Shown: positions 34,080 through 43,094, counted from the first letter of the stretch. The stretch: 64,000 nucleotides of DNA from Thermoguttaceae bacterium (GCA_017939795.1 JAGBAA010000092.1:22195-86194), one strand, 5' to 3'. Translations and numbers: made by a program. Notes: a model not told the origin generated them from the sequence alone.

Positions 34080-35789
34080 CTACGCGATTTTCAAAACCGC
34101 GGCTTCATACGGTCGGAGCGTCACGGTCGAAGCCAAAACGGGTGCCGATCCATCCTCTTCATTCGTCAGAAGCAGCTGGACCGTCTTTTCCTGAATTTCA
34201 CTCCAAAGTTCTTCCGTGAGTTTCACGCCGGCTTCATGGGCGCGGTAATTGCACAGGACGAGCAGTTTTTCACTCTCCGTGATCCGCAGATACGCAAATG
34301 TATCCGGATCCTCCAGATCGAGCGGTTCGTATCGTCCGGTCGTGAGGATCGCGTGTTCTTTCCGCAGTGCGATGAGTTTCTGGTAGAATCGGAAGACCGA
34401 ATTTTCCCGCGTGAGCTGATCCTTCGCATTGATCTGTGGATAATTCGGGTTCACCGGGATCCACGGTTTCCCATCCGAGAATCCGGCATTCGGCGAATCG
34501 TCCCACTGCATCGGCGTCCGGGCATTGTCGCGGCCGCGGAGCGAGATCAATTCGAGCATTTCCTCCTCCGTGTGGATCCCGTTTCCAACAAAATGTTCCC
34601 ACGCATTGAGGCTTTCCAGGTCGCGCACTTCGGAAATATCGCGGAACGGGTAATTCGTCATGCCGAGTTCCTCACCCTGAAAAACATACGGCGTTCCCTG
34701 CATCATGTGCGTGCAGAGGGCGGACATTTTGGCAGATTTTTCCCGAAGCGGACCTTCCGCGTCGCCGAAACGGGAGAAAATGCGAGGCTGGTCGTGATTG
34801 CACCAGTACAGGCTGTTCCACGCACGTCCGTAAAGATTCGTCTGCCAGTATGCCATCAGTTTTTTGAGTGCCGGCAGTTCGATTTTTCGGTGTGTCCACT
34901 TGAAGGAATCGCCGCCGTCGAGATCCATGTGCTGAAACTGGAAGATCATGCTGAAGATGGATCCGTCCTCATTCGCGAAGATCTCCGCGCGTTCCGGGGT
35001 AGATTCGGACATTTCCGCAACGGTCATGATGTTTTCGTATTTGGAAAGCACTTCCCGGTTCAGTTCCCGCGCAAACGCTTCAAAATGCGGACCAAAAGAG
35101 GCGCAGGGACGAATGTTTCCGTCCGGGGAATCCGTAAACTCGGGGTCTTTCGAAATATAGCAGACCGCATCGAGCCGGAAACCGTCCACCCCTTTGTCGA
35201 GCCACCAGCGCATCATGCGGAAAAGTTCCTCCCGCAGTTCCGGAGATTCCCAGTTCAGGTCGGGCTGCATCGGCGAGAAAATATGGAGGTAGTGGTCCCC
35301 TTCTTCGCCGCACCGTGTCCAGGCACTCCCGCCAAAAATGGCCTCCCAGTTGTTCGGTGCACCGCCGTTCTTTCCTTCTCTCCAAATATAGTAGTCCCGA
35401 TACGGATTCGGAGTTCCCTGCGGATTTTCGCGTCCTTTTTTGCTCTCGAGGAACCAGGGATGCTCGCAGGAAGTATGGTTCAGCACCATGTCGATGAGGA
35501 TCCGGATCCCGCGCCGGTGCGCCTCCTCGATGAGACGCTCCGCTTCCTCCATCGTGCCGAAATCGGGGTGGATCGCCTGGTAATCCGTGATATCGTACCC
35601 ATTGTCGTAGTCGGAAGACGCATAAAACGGGCAGATCCAGATCGCACCGCAGCCCAGTTCCTTCACGTAGTCCAGTTTTTCGATGATCCCGGCAAGATCT
35701 CCGATGCCGTCGCCGTTCGTGTCGCGGAAACTCCGCGGATAGATCTGGTAAACGACGCAGTTTTTCCACCATTTTGCTTCGCGTTTCAT
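34080..35789 (-). CDS. GH13 alpha-glucosidase (oligo-1,6-/alpha-1,4-glucosidase type)
   Basis: 569 residues without signal peptide, so cytoplasmic. The full GH13 barrel is present: WWKNCVVYQIYPRSF, DMVLNHTS (region I), GFRLDAV with the nucleophile Asp (about 205), VAEMSE with the acid/base Glu (about 258) and NHDQPR with the stabilising Asp (about 333). QGEELGMTN is typical of the GH13_31 group. In that group the residue after the nucleophile Asp is often Val in alpha-1,6-specific enzymes and Ala or Thr in alpha-1,4 enzymes; Ala here hints at maltose-type substrates. AAGGAAG precedes the ATG, and a promoter lies at 35835-35863. No transporter or regulator is adjacent. Confidence 0.94.
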   Translation of the reverse strand: MKREAKWWKNCVVYQIYPRSFRDTNGDGIGDLAGIIEKLDYVKELGCGAIWICPFYASSDYDNGYDITDYQAIHPDFGTMEEAERLIEEAHRRGIRILIDMVLNHTSCEHPWFLESKKGRENPQGTPNPYRDYYIWREGKNGGAPNNWEAIFGGSAWTRCGEEGDHYLHIFSPMQPDLNWESPELREELFRMMRWWLDKGVDGFRLDAVCYISKDPEFTDSPDGNIRPCASFGPHFEAFARELNREVLSKYENIMTVAEMSESTPERAEIFANEDGSIFSMIFQFQHMDLDGGDSFKWTHRKIELPALKKLMAYWQTNLYGRAWNSLYWCNHDQPRIFSRFGDAEGPLREKSAKMSALCTHMMQGTPYVFQGEELGMTNYPFRDISEVRDLESLNAWEHFVGNGIHTEEEMLELISLRGRDNARTPMQWDDSPNAGFSDGKPWIPVNPNYPQINAKDQLTRENSVFRFYQKLIALRKEHAILTTGRYEPLDLEDPDTFAYLRITESEKLLVLCNYRAHEAGVKLTEELWSEIQEKTVQLLLTNEEDGSAPVLASTVTLRPYEAAVLKIA

Positions 35790-35834
35790 TCGTATCTTCC
35801 TTTTTTTGAGGAGTTCGGACGAGGATTTTTAAAC

Positions 35835-35863
35835 ATTGTAGCATGATCCTCCCCAAAACGCAA
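35835..35863 (-). promoter_or_regulatory. Promoter for the alpha-glucosidase gene
   Basis: On the minus strand, TTGCGT (35858-35863) and TACAAT (35835-35840) have a 17-nt spacer. Confidence 0.65.
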
Positions 35864-36195
35864 GAGGGATCCGCCGATTTCTTCTCCGGAAAGCAGAAGT
35901 TTAAGGAAAGGACTTTTTCCACATTTTCGCACTGAGACCAGCTCAGATCCACACCGGTCAGGTCCGTCGAAAGGGGAGAATAAAAGGGAACGGGAAAAAA
36001 GGAAGAAAAGAGCGAAAAGAAAAAAGCTCAGCAGCCCGTTCGCGATTCAAGAAGGGAAAGTGCCGATTTTTATTCCAGGAATGCAGGAAACGATTCATTC
36101 AAGGAGGAAACCGAACGAACGAGCGCTAAGCTTTCAGGAGAGTACGTTTGGGGGAACTCGCGTTCCCGGAAGAGCGCATTTTCGCGCAGGGAAAG
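35864..36195. other. Gene-free stretch between the alpha-glucosidase promoter and the feo cluster end
   Basis: A-rich sequence with no supported gene. The small perfect hairpin GGGAAC/GTTCCC at 36152-36167 lies 30 nt beyond the end of the feo transcript and may help end it, but no T-run follows. Confidence 0.4.
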
Positions 36196-36438
36196 TCAAT
36201 CTTTCCGGCAGCCGCAGGATCCGTGACCGCAGCAGGGATCCTGGGGACTCGTTTTTCCGTGTCTGCCGCATCCACATCCGCAATGCATTTCAGGATGGGG
36301 ATTTTCGGAACCGTGCCGATCGAACGCACAGTTCTTGCAGGACGGACACTTGCCGGAACGGATACTTTTCAGGAAGGAACGCACCGTCAGCACGCAGGCC
36401 GTGAGGACGATGAGAGCGACGATGAGGTTTTCGAGCAT
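36196..36438 (-). CDS. FeoB-associated Cys-rich membrane protein
   Basis: 80 residues. One N-terminal membrane helix (NLIVALIVLTACVLTVRSFL) is followed by a short cytoplasmic tail with nine cysteines in CPSCKNC, CGCGC and CCGHGSCGC clusters plus histidines. This is the layout of the small proteins encoded after feoB in many anaerobes (PF12669-like). They are thought to bind iron or help the FeoB channel. GGAGAA lies upstream of the ATG. It is 61 bp downstream of feoB on the same strand. Confidence 0.85.
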   Translation of the reverse strand: MLENLIVALIVLTACVLTVRSFLKSIRSGKCPSCKNCAFDRHGSENPHPEMHCGCGCGRHGKTSPQDPCCGHGSCGCRKD

Positions 36439-36499
36439 GGAAAATTCTCCGATTGGTTCCCGGCAGACGAACGCCTGCCGGTAGGGGATCCAGGGAACG

Positions 36500-38641
36500 C
36501 TACATTCCGCACATGGTTCCGATCTGGTAGATCGCCGTGCAGATGATCCACGCGATCACAGTCAGTCCGACATACTGCCCGACGGCCCATTTCCAGCCGG
36601 CTTCGCGGACGACGACGCCAACGGTGGCGCAGCAGGGAGCCGCGATGAGGGAAAAGAGGAGGAAGCACCAGCCGACGAGCATCGAGCGGGATTCGCTCAC
36701 TTCGCCGTCTACCGAAGCGTACTGAGTCTTCAGTTTCTGACCAAGTTTCAGGACGTTCTCTTCACCGACCTCTTCATCTTCCACATCGCCGCCCTGGTAA
36801 ACGATGGCCATCTGAGCGACGAAGACTTCTTTTGCCGCAAACGCTCCGAGGAATGCCGTACCGACGCGCCAATCCATCCCCATCGGCTTCATGAGCGGCT
36901 CGATGGCCTTTCCGATCTTGCCGGAGCAGCTGTATTCAAGCGCGGCTTCCGCGATCCGTTCTTCCTGAGCCGCAGCCAGCGCATCTTCCGGAGAGACTTC
37001 TTCAGCATCCGCGACGGTTTCAGCCGCAGCACTTTCAGCCGGGGCGGTTTCTTCCGGAACATTCCCCGACATCTCAGCCGCAACGGAGGCCGCGATCTTT
37101 TCAGCTTCCGTATCGGGAAGCTGCGGGAACGTCGCCAAAGCCCAAAGAATGATGGAGAGTCCCAGGATGATCGTACCGGCTTTCTTCAGGTAGATCCATC
37201 CGCGTTCGAGCGTCTTGACTCCGACCGTCCGGAGCGTCGGCATGTGCCAGGCGGGAAGTTCCATCACGAACGGAACGGGTTCACCGCGAAGGATCGAGAC
37301 GCGCAGGAGTTTCGCAAGCAGGATCGCGAGCAGAATACCGATCACGTAGACGAGGAAAAGTACATTTCCATGCCATGCCTGCGGGAAAAACGCGGGAATG
37401 AGGAGCGCGTAGATCGGCATTCGGGCACCGCAGCTCATCAGCGGAAGGATGAAGATCGTCGCGAGACGTTCCCGCCGATTATCGAGCGTACGCGTCGCCA
37501 TAATGCCGGGGACCGTGCATCCAAAACCGACCATCATCGGAATGAAGCTCTTTCCGTGCAGACCAACTTTCGCCATGAACCGGTCCATCACGACAGCGGC
37601 GCGCGCCATGTATCCGGAGTCTTCAAGGATCGAGATCGCCAGGAAAAGGAGTACGATATTCGGCAGAAAGACCACCACTCCGCCAACGCCCGCAATGATG
37701 CCGTCCAAAATCAGCGATTTCAGGAGACTTTCCGAATCCTCGGCCCAGAAACTGCCCACTTTTTCCGAAAGTGCTTCAACCCCACTCTCAATCCAGCCCA
37801 TCGGATACTCTCCGACGGTGAAGGTCAACTGGAAAATCAAGTACAGCATCAGAAAAAAGAGAGGCAGTCCCAGGAACCGATGGAGAAACAGCCGGTCAAG
37901 AAAACTGGTCTTCACGGGGCCTTTGGCTTTTGCCGTTGAGATCATCTGCGGAAGAATACGGGACACCGCCTCATAGTACAGTGCCGCATTTTCCGTCTCG
38001 GAACGCTCCGCATCCGCTTTCGGCGCAATATTTTCAGAATCGGAAGCCAATTCCTCAGGAAGCGTTCGAGGAAGCTCGCCTTTCAGAGAAAGATCTTTCA
38101 GCCACTGAGGCACATCTTCGGGAACCGTGCCGTTTTCGAGTTCACCCGCCAAAGAAGCGATCTTCTCCGACATTTCACGGACGCCTTCCCCCGTGAATCC
38201 CACGCATTCAAGGACCGGCAAGCGGAGCCACTCCGAAATCTCCCCCTTTCGGAATTCTATGCCCCGCTGCCGGGCCAGGTCGCACATATTCAATACAAAG
38301 ATCATCGGCACATTCAGCTCACGGAGCTGAAGCGTCAAAAAAAGACTGCGTTCCAGATTGCACGCATCCACCACATTCACCAGAACCATGTCGGAATCGC
38401 GATTTTCAAGCAGATACTGCCGGGCGGCCTCCTCATCTTCAGAATGTGCATCCATGCTGTATGCACCCGGGAGATCCACTACCTTGAACGTCCGGCCGCC
38501 GATCGTGCATTTTCCTTCCTTCTTCTCAACCGTCACGCCGGGATAGTTGCCCACGTGTTGACGGGCACCGGTCAGCTGATTGAAAATCGTGGACTTTCCG
38601 CAGTTCGGATTGCCCGCAAGCACGATTTGAAATTCTTTCAT
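36500..38641 (-). CDS. feoB: Ferrous iron transporter FeoB
   Basis: 713 residues. It takes up Fe2+ across the inner membrane, gated by an N-terminal G domain: GNPNCGKST (10-18), GNYPGVTVE, DLPGAYS, NMCD. A helical GDI-like region follows, then the membrane part with Gate motifs (LVYVIG; FGCTVPGIMATRTLDN; SCGARMPIY) repeated in two halves. An Ala/Glu-rich soluble insertion of about 80 residues (about 510-590, EETAPAESAAAETVADAEE) interrupts the membrane region and is longer than in model FeoB proteins. GAGG lies 8 nt before the ATG. It is second in feoA-feoB-Cys-rich. A palindromic TTTAGC-TTCG-CCTAAA sits in the feoA-feoB gap. Confidence 0.96.
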   Translation of the reverse strand: MKEFQIVLAGNPNCGKSTIFNQLTGARQHVGNYPGVTVEKKEGKCTIGGRTFKVVDLPGAYSMDAHSEDEEAARQYLLENRDSDMVLVNVVDACNLERSLFLTLQLRELNVPMIFVLNMCDLARQRGIEFRKGEISEWLRLPVLECVGFTGEGVREMSEKIASLAGELENGTVPEDVPQWLKDLSLKGELPRTLPEELASDSENIAPKADAERSETENAALYYEAVSRILPQMISTAKAKGPVKTSFLDRLFLHRFLGLPLFFLMLYLIFQLTFTVGEYPMGWIESGVEALSEKVGSFWAEDSESLLKSLILDGIIAGVGGVVVFLPNIVLLFLAISILEDSGYMARAAVVMDRFMAKVGLHGKSFIPMMVGFGCTVPGIMATRTLDNRRERLATIFILPLMSCGARMPIYALLIPAFFPQAWHGNVLFLVYVIGILLAILLAKLLRVSILRGEPVPFVMELPAWHMPTLRTVGVKTLERGWIYLKKAGTIILGLSIILWALATFPQLPDTEAEKIAASVAAEMSGNVPEETAPAESAAAETVADAEEVSPEDALAAAQEERIAEAALEYSCSGKIGKAIEPLMKPMGMDWRVGTAFLGAFAAKEVFVAQMAIVYQGGDVEDEEVGEENVLKLGQKLKTQYASVDGEVSESRSMLVGWCFLLFSLIAAPCCATVGVVVREAGWKWAVGQYVGLTVIAWIICTAIYQIGTMCGM

Positions 38642-38674
38642 TGAAACGCCTCTTTTTTACCAATGACTGAAGTC

Positions 38675-38690
38675 TTTAGCTTCGCCTAAA
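38675..38690. promoter_or_regulatory. Palindromic box in the feoA-feoB gap
   Basis: TTTAGCTTCGCCTAAA, one base off the TTTAGG-N4-CCTAAA palindrome seen upstream of feoA. It is a possible secondary iron-repressor site, or part of an intercistronic hairpin. Confidence 0.4.
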
Positions 38691-38745
38691 ACTCTTCCTC
38701 AAAAAAACGCCCGCACGATTTCCGCAAAGGGCATTTGGGAGGAAT

Positions 38746-38964
38746 CTAATCTTCCAGCTGGATCATCTGCGCCAGACCGCGGCCAAGGACCAGTTGAGCA
38801 CCACGGCACGAAACGATCGCCGCACCATGAAGAGAACTCTGAAGGATCTCGATCTCAGAACCCGGAACGAGTCCCATCGCCGCAAGTTTCCCCTGGACCA
38901 TATCGCTGGTCAAAATTTCGCTGACACGATGACGATTTCCTTTTTGTGCATTCGCAAGGACCAT
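38746..38964 (-). CDS. feoA: FeoA
   Basis: 72 residues, a small SH3-like cytoplasmic protein required for FeoB function. Typical blocks are RHRVSEILTSDMVQGKLAAMGLVPGSEIEILQSSLHGAAIVSCRGAQLVLGRGLAQMIQL. AGGAGA precedes the ATG by 6 nt. It is the first gene of the feo unit and is transcribed from 39021-39048. The usual LPGxxxxV block reads LVPGSEIEIL, a normal variant. Confidence 0.93.
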   Translation of the reverse strand: MVLANAQKGNRHRVSEILTSDMVQGKLAAMGLVPGSEIEILQSSLHGAAIVSCRGAQLVLGRGLAQMIQLED

Positions 38965-39005
38965 CTTTATTCTCCTTTTCAGCTCGATTTTAGTCCATCC
39001 TTAAC

Positions 39006-39021
39006 TTTAGGTATGTCTAAA
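39006..39021. promoter_or_regulatory. Putative iron-repressor operator overlapping the feo promoter
   Basis: TTTAGGTATGTCTAAA is an inverted repeat (one mismatch) placed directly over the predicted start site and the -10 edge of the feo promoter. It resembles DtxR/MntR/IdeR-family boxes (TTAGG...CCTAA). Confidence 0.5.
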
Positions 39022-39048
39022 ATATACCCAATTTAAAATTTTTCGCAA
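39021..39048 (-). promoter_or_regulatory. feo promoter
   Basis: On the minus strand, TTGCGA (39043-39048) and TATATT (39021-39026) have a 16-nt spacer, with about 50 nt of leader to feoA. Confidence 0.55.
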
Positions 39049-39074
39049 GGGGGGGCACCCAAAAAAACAAAAAA

Positions 39075-39092
39075 TTTTAGGTTTTCCTAAAA
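39075..39092. promoter_or_regulatory. Perfect TTTTAGG-TTTT-CCTAAAA palindrome upstream of the feo promoter
   Basis: Seven-base arms pair perfectly around TTTT, about 30 bp upstream of the -35. It shares the arm sequence with the boxes at 39006 and 38675. The remaining sequence to 39433 is AT-rich, with no gene and no convincing promoter for the channel gene. Confidence 0.5.
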
Positions 39093-39433
39093 AAATCTTT
39101 CCACCATGAAACTTTCTTTTCAAAGGGCGATCCAGCCCCAAACGCGCAAGTGCCCGCGATCCGCAACATTCACAAAAAAGAGAAAATCAGTTTTTTTGTA
39201 AAAAATTACACAATCGGAACATTTTAACTTTTGTGTGAAAAAGTTTCTACCGATGAATAGAAATACAAAAGCTGGAAGATCTACCATCTCCCGGCAGATT
39301 TCGTATTCCGTATCTCATTGACCTCAGGAAAATGTATTTTCGGTGAAGATGAAAAGCGCAGGATGCGCAGATATTCCGGGGGAAAAGGAAACGGATTTCC
39401 ATTTTATTGATCAGATTACGAAAGGTGACGAAG

Positions 39434-41254
39434 ATGCTCCGAAATTTGTCATTCTGCAAAAATCAAGTCAGCCATCCGATGCTGCGGCGAACGCTTGTAC
39501 TGAGTGCGGCGATGCTTCTCGCGGCTGGCTGTAAAGTTGGTCCGGATTATGTCGCTCCTCCGGCTCCGAAAGTTCAGTCAGACTGGTCGGCGAAAACGGC
39601 GGAGATCGCCCAGGGCGTCGCTCCGGAATCAGTGCGCGTCCATAATGAATTGCCGGCGCTGGATGACTGGTGGACGGTCTTCCATGACGAGACGCTGAAT
39701 CTCCTGCTCAAAACGGTAAACGAACAGAACCTCGACATCAAGATGGCGGCACAGCGCATTTACCAGGCGGAAATGGATTACCGCTACGCCCGCGGCGATC
39801 TGTTCCCCAAACTCGGCACAGACGCAGCGTTCGGCCGTCAGATGCAGCCGGGATACAAAGGTGGACCGAAGCACACTTACGGTTCGTCCTGGAACTGGGA
39901 GATCGCGGCGGCGAGCTGGGAAGTGGACGTTTTTGGTCAGCTGAAACGGTACATGGAAGCGTATGATGCGGCATGGCAGGCGACTGCGGAAGATCTGAAT
40001 AATGTGAAGGTCCTCCTCCTGGCCGAAGCTGCCCGAACGTACATCAATGCGCGTCTGGCGCAGGAAGAAGAACGCATTGCGCTGGCGGATATTCAGGCGC
40101 AGGAAACGTATCTTGAAAAGATCGTGGCGCGAAAAGAAGTCGGTAAAGACAGTGACGTGGAACTCGTTCAGACGCAGGCCAACCTCGCTACGGTGAAGGC
40201 GAGCCTTCCGAAGATCCAGTACGCTTTCAATGAATGCGTAAACCGTCTTTCGACGCTCATGGGTGCCTCTCCGGAAACGGTACGCGAGATCCTGCTTCGA
40301 AACGAATCGTTCATTCCGAACGCTCCGGATGCGGTCGCCGTCGGTATTCCGGCAGACATTTTGCGCCGCCGTCCCGATATTCGCGCTCTGGAACGCCGTC
40401 TTGCTCAGCAGACCGCTCTGGTCGGTGCCGTGCAGGCGGAACTTTATCCGAAGTTCTACATCGACGGCTCCTTCGGCCTTCAGGCGGAAAATATCGACGA
40501 CCTGTTCGATGGTCAGAGCCTCACCGCGAGCATCATGCCGCGTCTTCAGTGGCGCATCTTCGAATTCGGCCGTGTACGCTGCTCCATCGCAAAACAGGAA
40601 AGCGTGACCGAAGAAATGCGGCTGGAATATCAGTACGCGGTCCTTCAGGCTTCCGAAGAGGTCAACAATGCGATCATGAATTACGTCAAACTTCAGGATC
40701 AGTACGACGAACAGCTTGAAGCTGTGAAGAACTATAATGAGGCGCTCAAACTTTCGTACGATCTGTACGAGACCGGAAAACGCGAATACATGGTGGTCCT
40801 CGACTCCCAGCGCTACCGTCTGTCCAACCAGCTGGCTCTGGCGTCCGTACACGCTCAGCTTGCTTCCAGTGTCGTGACGCTCTACACCGCGCTGGGCGGC
40901 GGCTGGCAGACCGACCCGCAGTCCTCGGCCTCCATGTCGGACGACTACCTCCGCGCAAGTTTCGTTCCGGGAAGTCAGATCCAGATGAGTGCCCCGGGTG
41001 AAAGTATCAACCAGCAGGGAACTTCTGCGCAGCGCGGGCTTCCGGAAAATGTCCAGTACAGCACCAAGCCGCAGCAGAGCTACTCGACGGATCTTCCGCC
41101 GGAAGGAAACCGTTCCCGCCGAAACGGCAGGACTCCTGCTCCGGTACCCCAGCCGATGGGCGGCGGATCCATCACAGAATTCCCGAATTCGCCTTCTGCC
41201 CAGAGTATCGTGACGCAGCCTTCCGGCCGCATCGGAAACCGGGTCGTTCGCTGA
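39434..41254 (+). CDS. NodT-type outer-membrane efflux channel lipoprotein
   Basis: 606 residues from the ATG at 39434 (AGGTG about 7 nt upstream). The lipobox is LLAAGC (Cys33), followed by the family start KVGPDYVAP and DDWWTVFHDETLNLLLKTVNEQNLDIKMAAQRI. The two internal repeats of TolC-like proteins are visible (INARLAQEEERIALADIQAQ; GIPADILRRRPDIRALERRLAQQTALVGAVQAELYPKF, the signature block). It forms the trimeric outer-membrane exit of tripartite pumps. The last 110 residues are a Gln/Ser/Pro-rich extension after the usual end. No RND pump or membrane-fusion gene is adjacent, so its partner must lie elsewhere. Confidence 0.93.
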   Translation: MLRNLSFCKNQVSHPMLRRTLVLSAAMLLAAGCKVGPDYVAPPAPKVQSDWSAKTAEIAQGVAPESVRVHNELPALDDWWTVFHDETLNLLLKTVNEQNLDIKMAAQRIYQAEMDYRYARGDLFPKLGTDAAFGRQMQPGYKGGPKHTYGSSWNWEIAAASWEVDVFGQLKRYMEAYDAAWQATAEDLNNVKVLLLAEAARTYINARLAQEEERIALADIQAQETYLEKIVARKEVGKDSDVELVQTQANLATVKASLPKIQYAFNECVNRLSTLMGASPETVREILLRNESFIPNAPDAVAVGIPADILRRRPDIRALERRLAQQTALVGAVQAELYPKFYIDGSFGLQAENIDDLFDGQSLTASIMPRLQWRIFEFGRVRCSIAKQESVTEEMRLEYQYAVLQASEEVNNAIMNYVKLQDQYDEQLEAVKNYNEALKLSYDLYETGKREYMVVLDSQRYRLSNQLALASVHAQLASSVVTLYTALGGGWQTDPQSSASMSDDYLRASFVPGSQIQMSAPGESINQQGTSAQRGLPENVQYSTKPQQSYSTDLPPEGNRSRRNGRTPAPVPQPMGGGSITEFPNSPSAQSIVTQPSGRIGNRVVR

Positions 41255-41404
41255 ATGAAAGACCGGATCCGTCAAGATCCATGAGAAAAAAGAAACGCCG
41301 TCCCGCTTTTGAACGGACGGCATGAGATCCTGGGACTGCCTGGTGCATCAGACGTTCGGAGCCGTCAGAATGCCTCAGGCAGATCCTTTTTTTCAGTATG
41401 ATCC

Positions 41405-41585
41405 TGTGGATCTTCTGTGTTTTCAGTGATTGAGATCTTCGGCTAAAGGTCCCCCCCGCGACGGCACTCTTCGAGAGCCGTCTGACTGCCCGTTATGTCA
41501 TCAACGGCCGTAGGAGAAGAACATTTTGAAAATGGGTCCTCCCTCAGCCCCTCTCTTCAAAAACTTTTTGATGTTGATGTTTTTT
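41405..41585 (-). repeat. Dispersed intergenic palindromic repeat, copy 8 (reverse, decayed hairpin)
   Basis: GCGACGGCACTCTTCGAGAG, CTGACTGCCCGTTATGTCAT and CAACGGCCG are conserved. The hairpin arms GGAGAAGAAC and GGGTCCTCCC no longer pair well. TTCAAAAACTTTTTGATG ends it. A separate GC-rich hairpin (GCCGTCC 41297-41303 / GGACGGC 41315-41321) follows the channel gene. Confidence 0.75.
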
Positions 41586-41685
41586 TATTTTCTTTGGGAA
41601 TTTCCGGTAAAGAACGTAAAATTCCTCTCAACCGCTCTTTTTTTCTGAATTTTCCGCAAAATTTACGCTTTCGGGTGGATTTTCC

Positions 41686-41713
41686 TTGAAATTTCCACTT
41701 TCTCGTGTAGAAT
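41686..41713 (+). promoter_or_regulatory. Promoter of the lut cluster
   Basis: TTGAAA (41686-41691) and TAGAAT (41708-41713) have a 16-nt spacer, about 40 nt before the lutA start region. Confidence 0.65.
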
Positions 41714-41761
41714 AAAAAAATATTCGTCAGGATCCGATCCCAGAAAATTCAGGATTTCCCA

Positions 41762-42541
41762 ATGCCCATGATCCAGCGCATTCAGTCAGCTCCCCCCGTC
41801 TGGAAGTACCCGGAGTACCGTCCGACGGACAAAACGGCGATCTTCGTCCCGTGCTATATCGACCAGTTTTACCCTCATGCCGCGGTCTCGATGGTGGAGA
41901 TCCTGGACCGGCTCGGTGTGCGGATCGATTTCCCGTCCGGTCAGACCTGCTGCGGTCAGCCTGCGTTCAACTCCGGCGCGTGGGATGAGGCACGGAAAGT
42001 CGTGCGAGTCTTCGCAAAAACGTTCGCGGACTACGACTGGATCATCTGTCCGTCCGGCTCCTGTACGGCCATGTGCCGCGTGTTTTTTGAGCACCTCTTC
42101 CCCGATGACCCGGAGATCACCGGCGTCGGAAAACGTGTCGTGGAACTCACCGAATTTCTCGTGAATGTCCTCGGCGTCACCGAGCTGGGCGCACGCTTTC
42201 CGCAGAAAGTCACCCTCCACATCGGATGCCACGGCCGGCGTGAACTCGGGATCACCGACCAGCCCGTCAAACTGCTGAAAAATGTCCGGGACCTGGAGTA
42301 CATCGAACTCCCGCATATGGAAGACTGCTGCGGCTTCGGCGGGACCTTCAGCGTTAAATTCCCGAATCTTTCCCTCGATATGGGACGCGCCAAGTGCGAA
42401 AATATCGCCTCGACCGGCGCCTCCGTCGTCGCTTCCATCGACACCAGCTGCCTCATGCACATCGGAGGCATCCTCCAACTCGATCCCCAAAAGAAAAAGA
42501 TCCGCCCCATGCACATCGCTGAGATCCTCAACTGCCGGTGA
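41762..42541 (+). CDS. lutA: LutA-type L-lactate utilisation Fe-S protein
   Basis: 259 residues with two CCG domains: GQTCCGQPAFNSG (about 60-72) and EDCCGFGGTFSVK (about 187-199), plus CYIDQFYPHAA near the start and HIGCHGRRELG between them. The paired Cys-Cys-Gly motifs ligate Fe-S or heterodisulfide-type clusters. With LutB and LutC it oxidises L-lactate to pyruvate in the cytoplasm. AGGA lies upstream of the ATG; a second ATG two codons on is possible. It is separated from lutB by a GxxExxY-protein gene, which is unusual. Confidence 0.93.
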   Translation: MPMIQRIQSAPPVWKYPEYRPTDKTAIFVPCYIDQFYPHAAVSMVEILDRLGVRIDFPSGQTCCGQPAFNSGAWDEARKVVRVFAKTFADYDWIICPSGSCTAMCRVFFEHLFPDDPEITGVGKRVVELTEFLVNVLGVTELGARFPQKVTLHIGCHGRRELGITDQPVKLLKNVRDLEYIELPHMEDCCGFGGTFSVKFPNLSLDMGRAKCENIASTGASVVASIDTSCLMHIGGILQLDPQKKKIRPMHIAEILNCR

Positions 42542-42677
42542 CTTTTTAGCCATTCCTTTTAAGGAAACACGAAAAGAACCAAAAGGTCGAATTTTACGAA
42601 AATAGAGAAGCTGAAAACGGAAAGCTAAAAAATGAATTCCCGACACAGCGGCGAAAATCATTTCGAGGAACTGGGAG

Positions 42678-43094
42678 ATGGAAGAGTTCGAAAATATTTC
42701 AAAAAGCGGGAACTTCGGGAACCTTTTGTTTCCGGAGGAAAGTTACCAGGTCGTGGGAGCCTGTCTTGAGGTCCACAAAGAGCTTGGATGCGGTTTTTTG
42801 GAAGATGTGTATCAGGAAGCACTCGAATTGGAATTGAAAGAGCGGAAGATTCCTTTCATGGCACAGCCAAAACTGAGTGTCTGCTACAAAGGAAAGAAAT
42901 TGAAGCAGTTTTACCGTCCTGATTTTGTGTGTTTTGGGAAAATCATTCTGGAGATCAAGAATGTGTCCGAGATCGCAGACATTCACAAGGCGCAGCTTTT
43001 AAATTATCTGCGGGCAACACACATGAAACTAGGACTTTTAATTAATTTCAATTCCCAGTATTTGAAACCTGTCCGGGTTTTAAATTTGAAATAA
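42678..43094 (+). CDS. GxxExxY protein
   Basis: 138 residues. The name-giving Gly-x-x-Glu-x-x-Tyr occurs in GFLEDVYQEALELEL. It is preceded by YQVVGACLEVHKELGCG and followed by the PD-(D/E)xK-like core YRPDFVCFGKIILEIKNV, KAQLLNYLRATHMKLGLLINF. The family (TIGR04256) is widespread in planctomycetes, Bacteroidetes and cyanobacteria and has no settled function; a nuclease-like fold is suggested by the core. It sits inside the lut cluster in the same direction, with 136 bp before and 78 bp after. The adjacent non-coding DNA is A-rich. This is probably a later insertion. Confidence 0.92.
   Translation: MEEFENISKSGNFGNLLFPEESYQVVGACLEVHKELGCGFLEDVYQEALELELKERKIPFMAQPKLSVCYKGKKLKQFYRPDFVCFGKIILEIKNVSEIADIHKAQLLNYLRATHMKLGLLINFNSQYLKPVRVLNLK

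Noticed and set aside
36060..36546. Plus-strand open frames over the FeoB-associated gene
   Set aside because: Antisense to a Cys-rich gene with its own ribosome-binding site; no domain, no start signal.
39407..39433. TTG start of the outer-membrane channel gene
   Set aside because: The ATG at 39434 has AGGTG upstream and gives a normal lipoprotein signal.
39434..41254. Complete tripartite efflux operon
   Set aside because: Only the outer-membrane channel is present; both neighbours are unrelated (feo and lut clusters).
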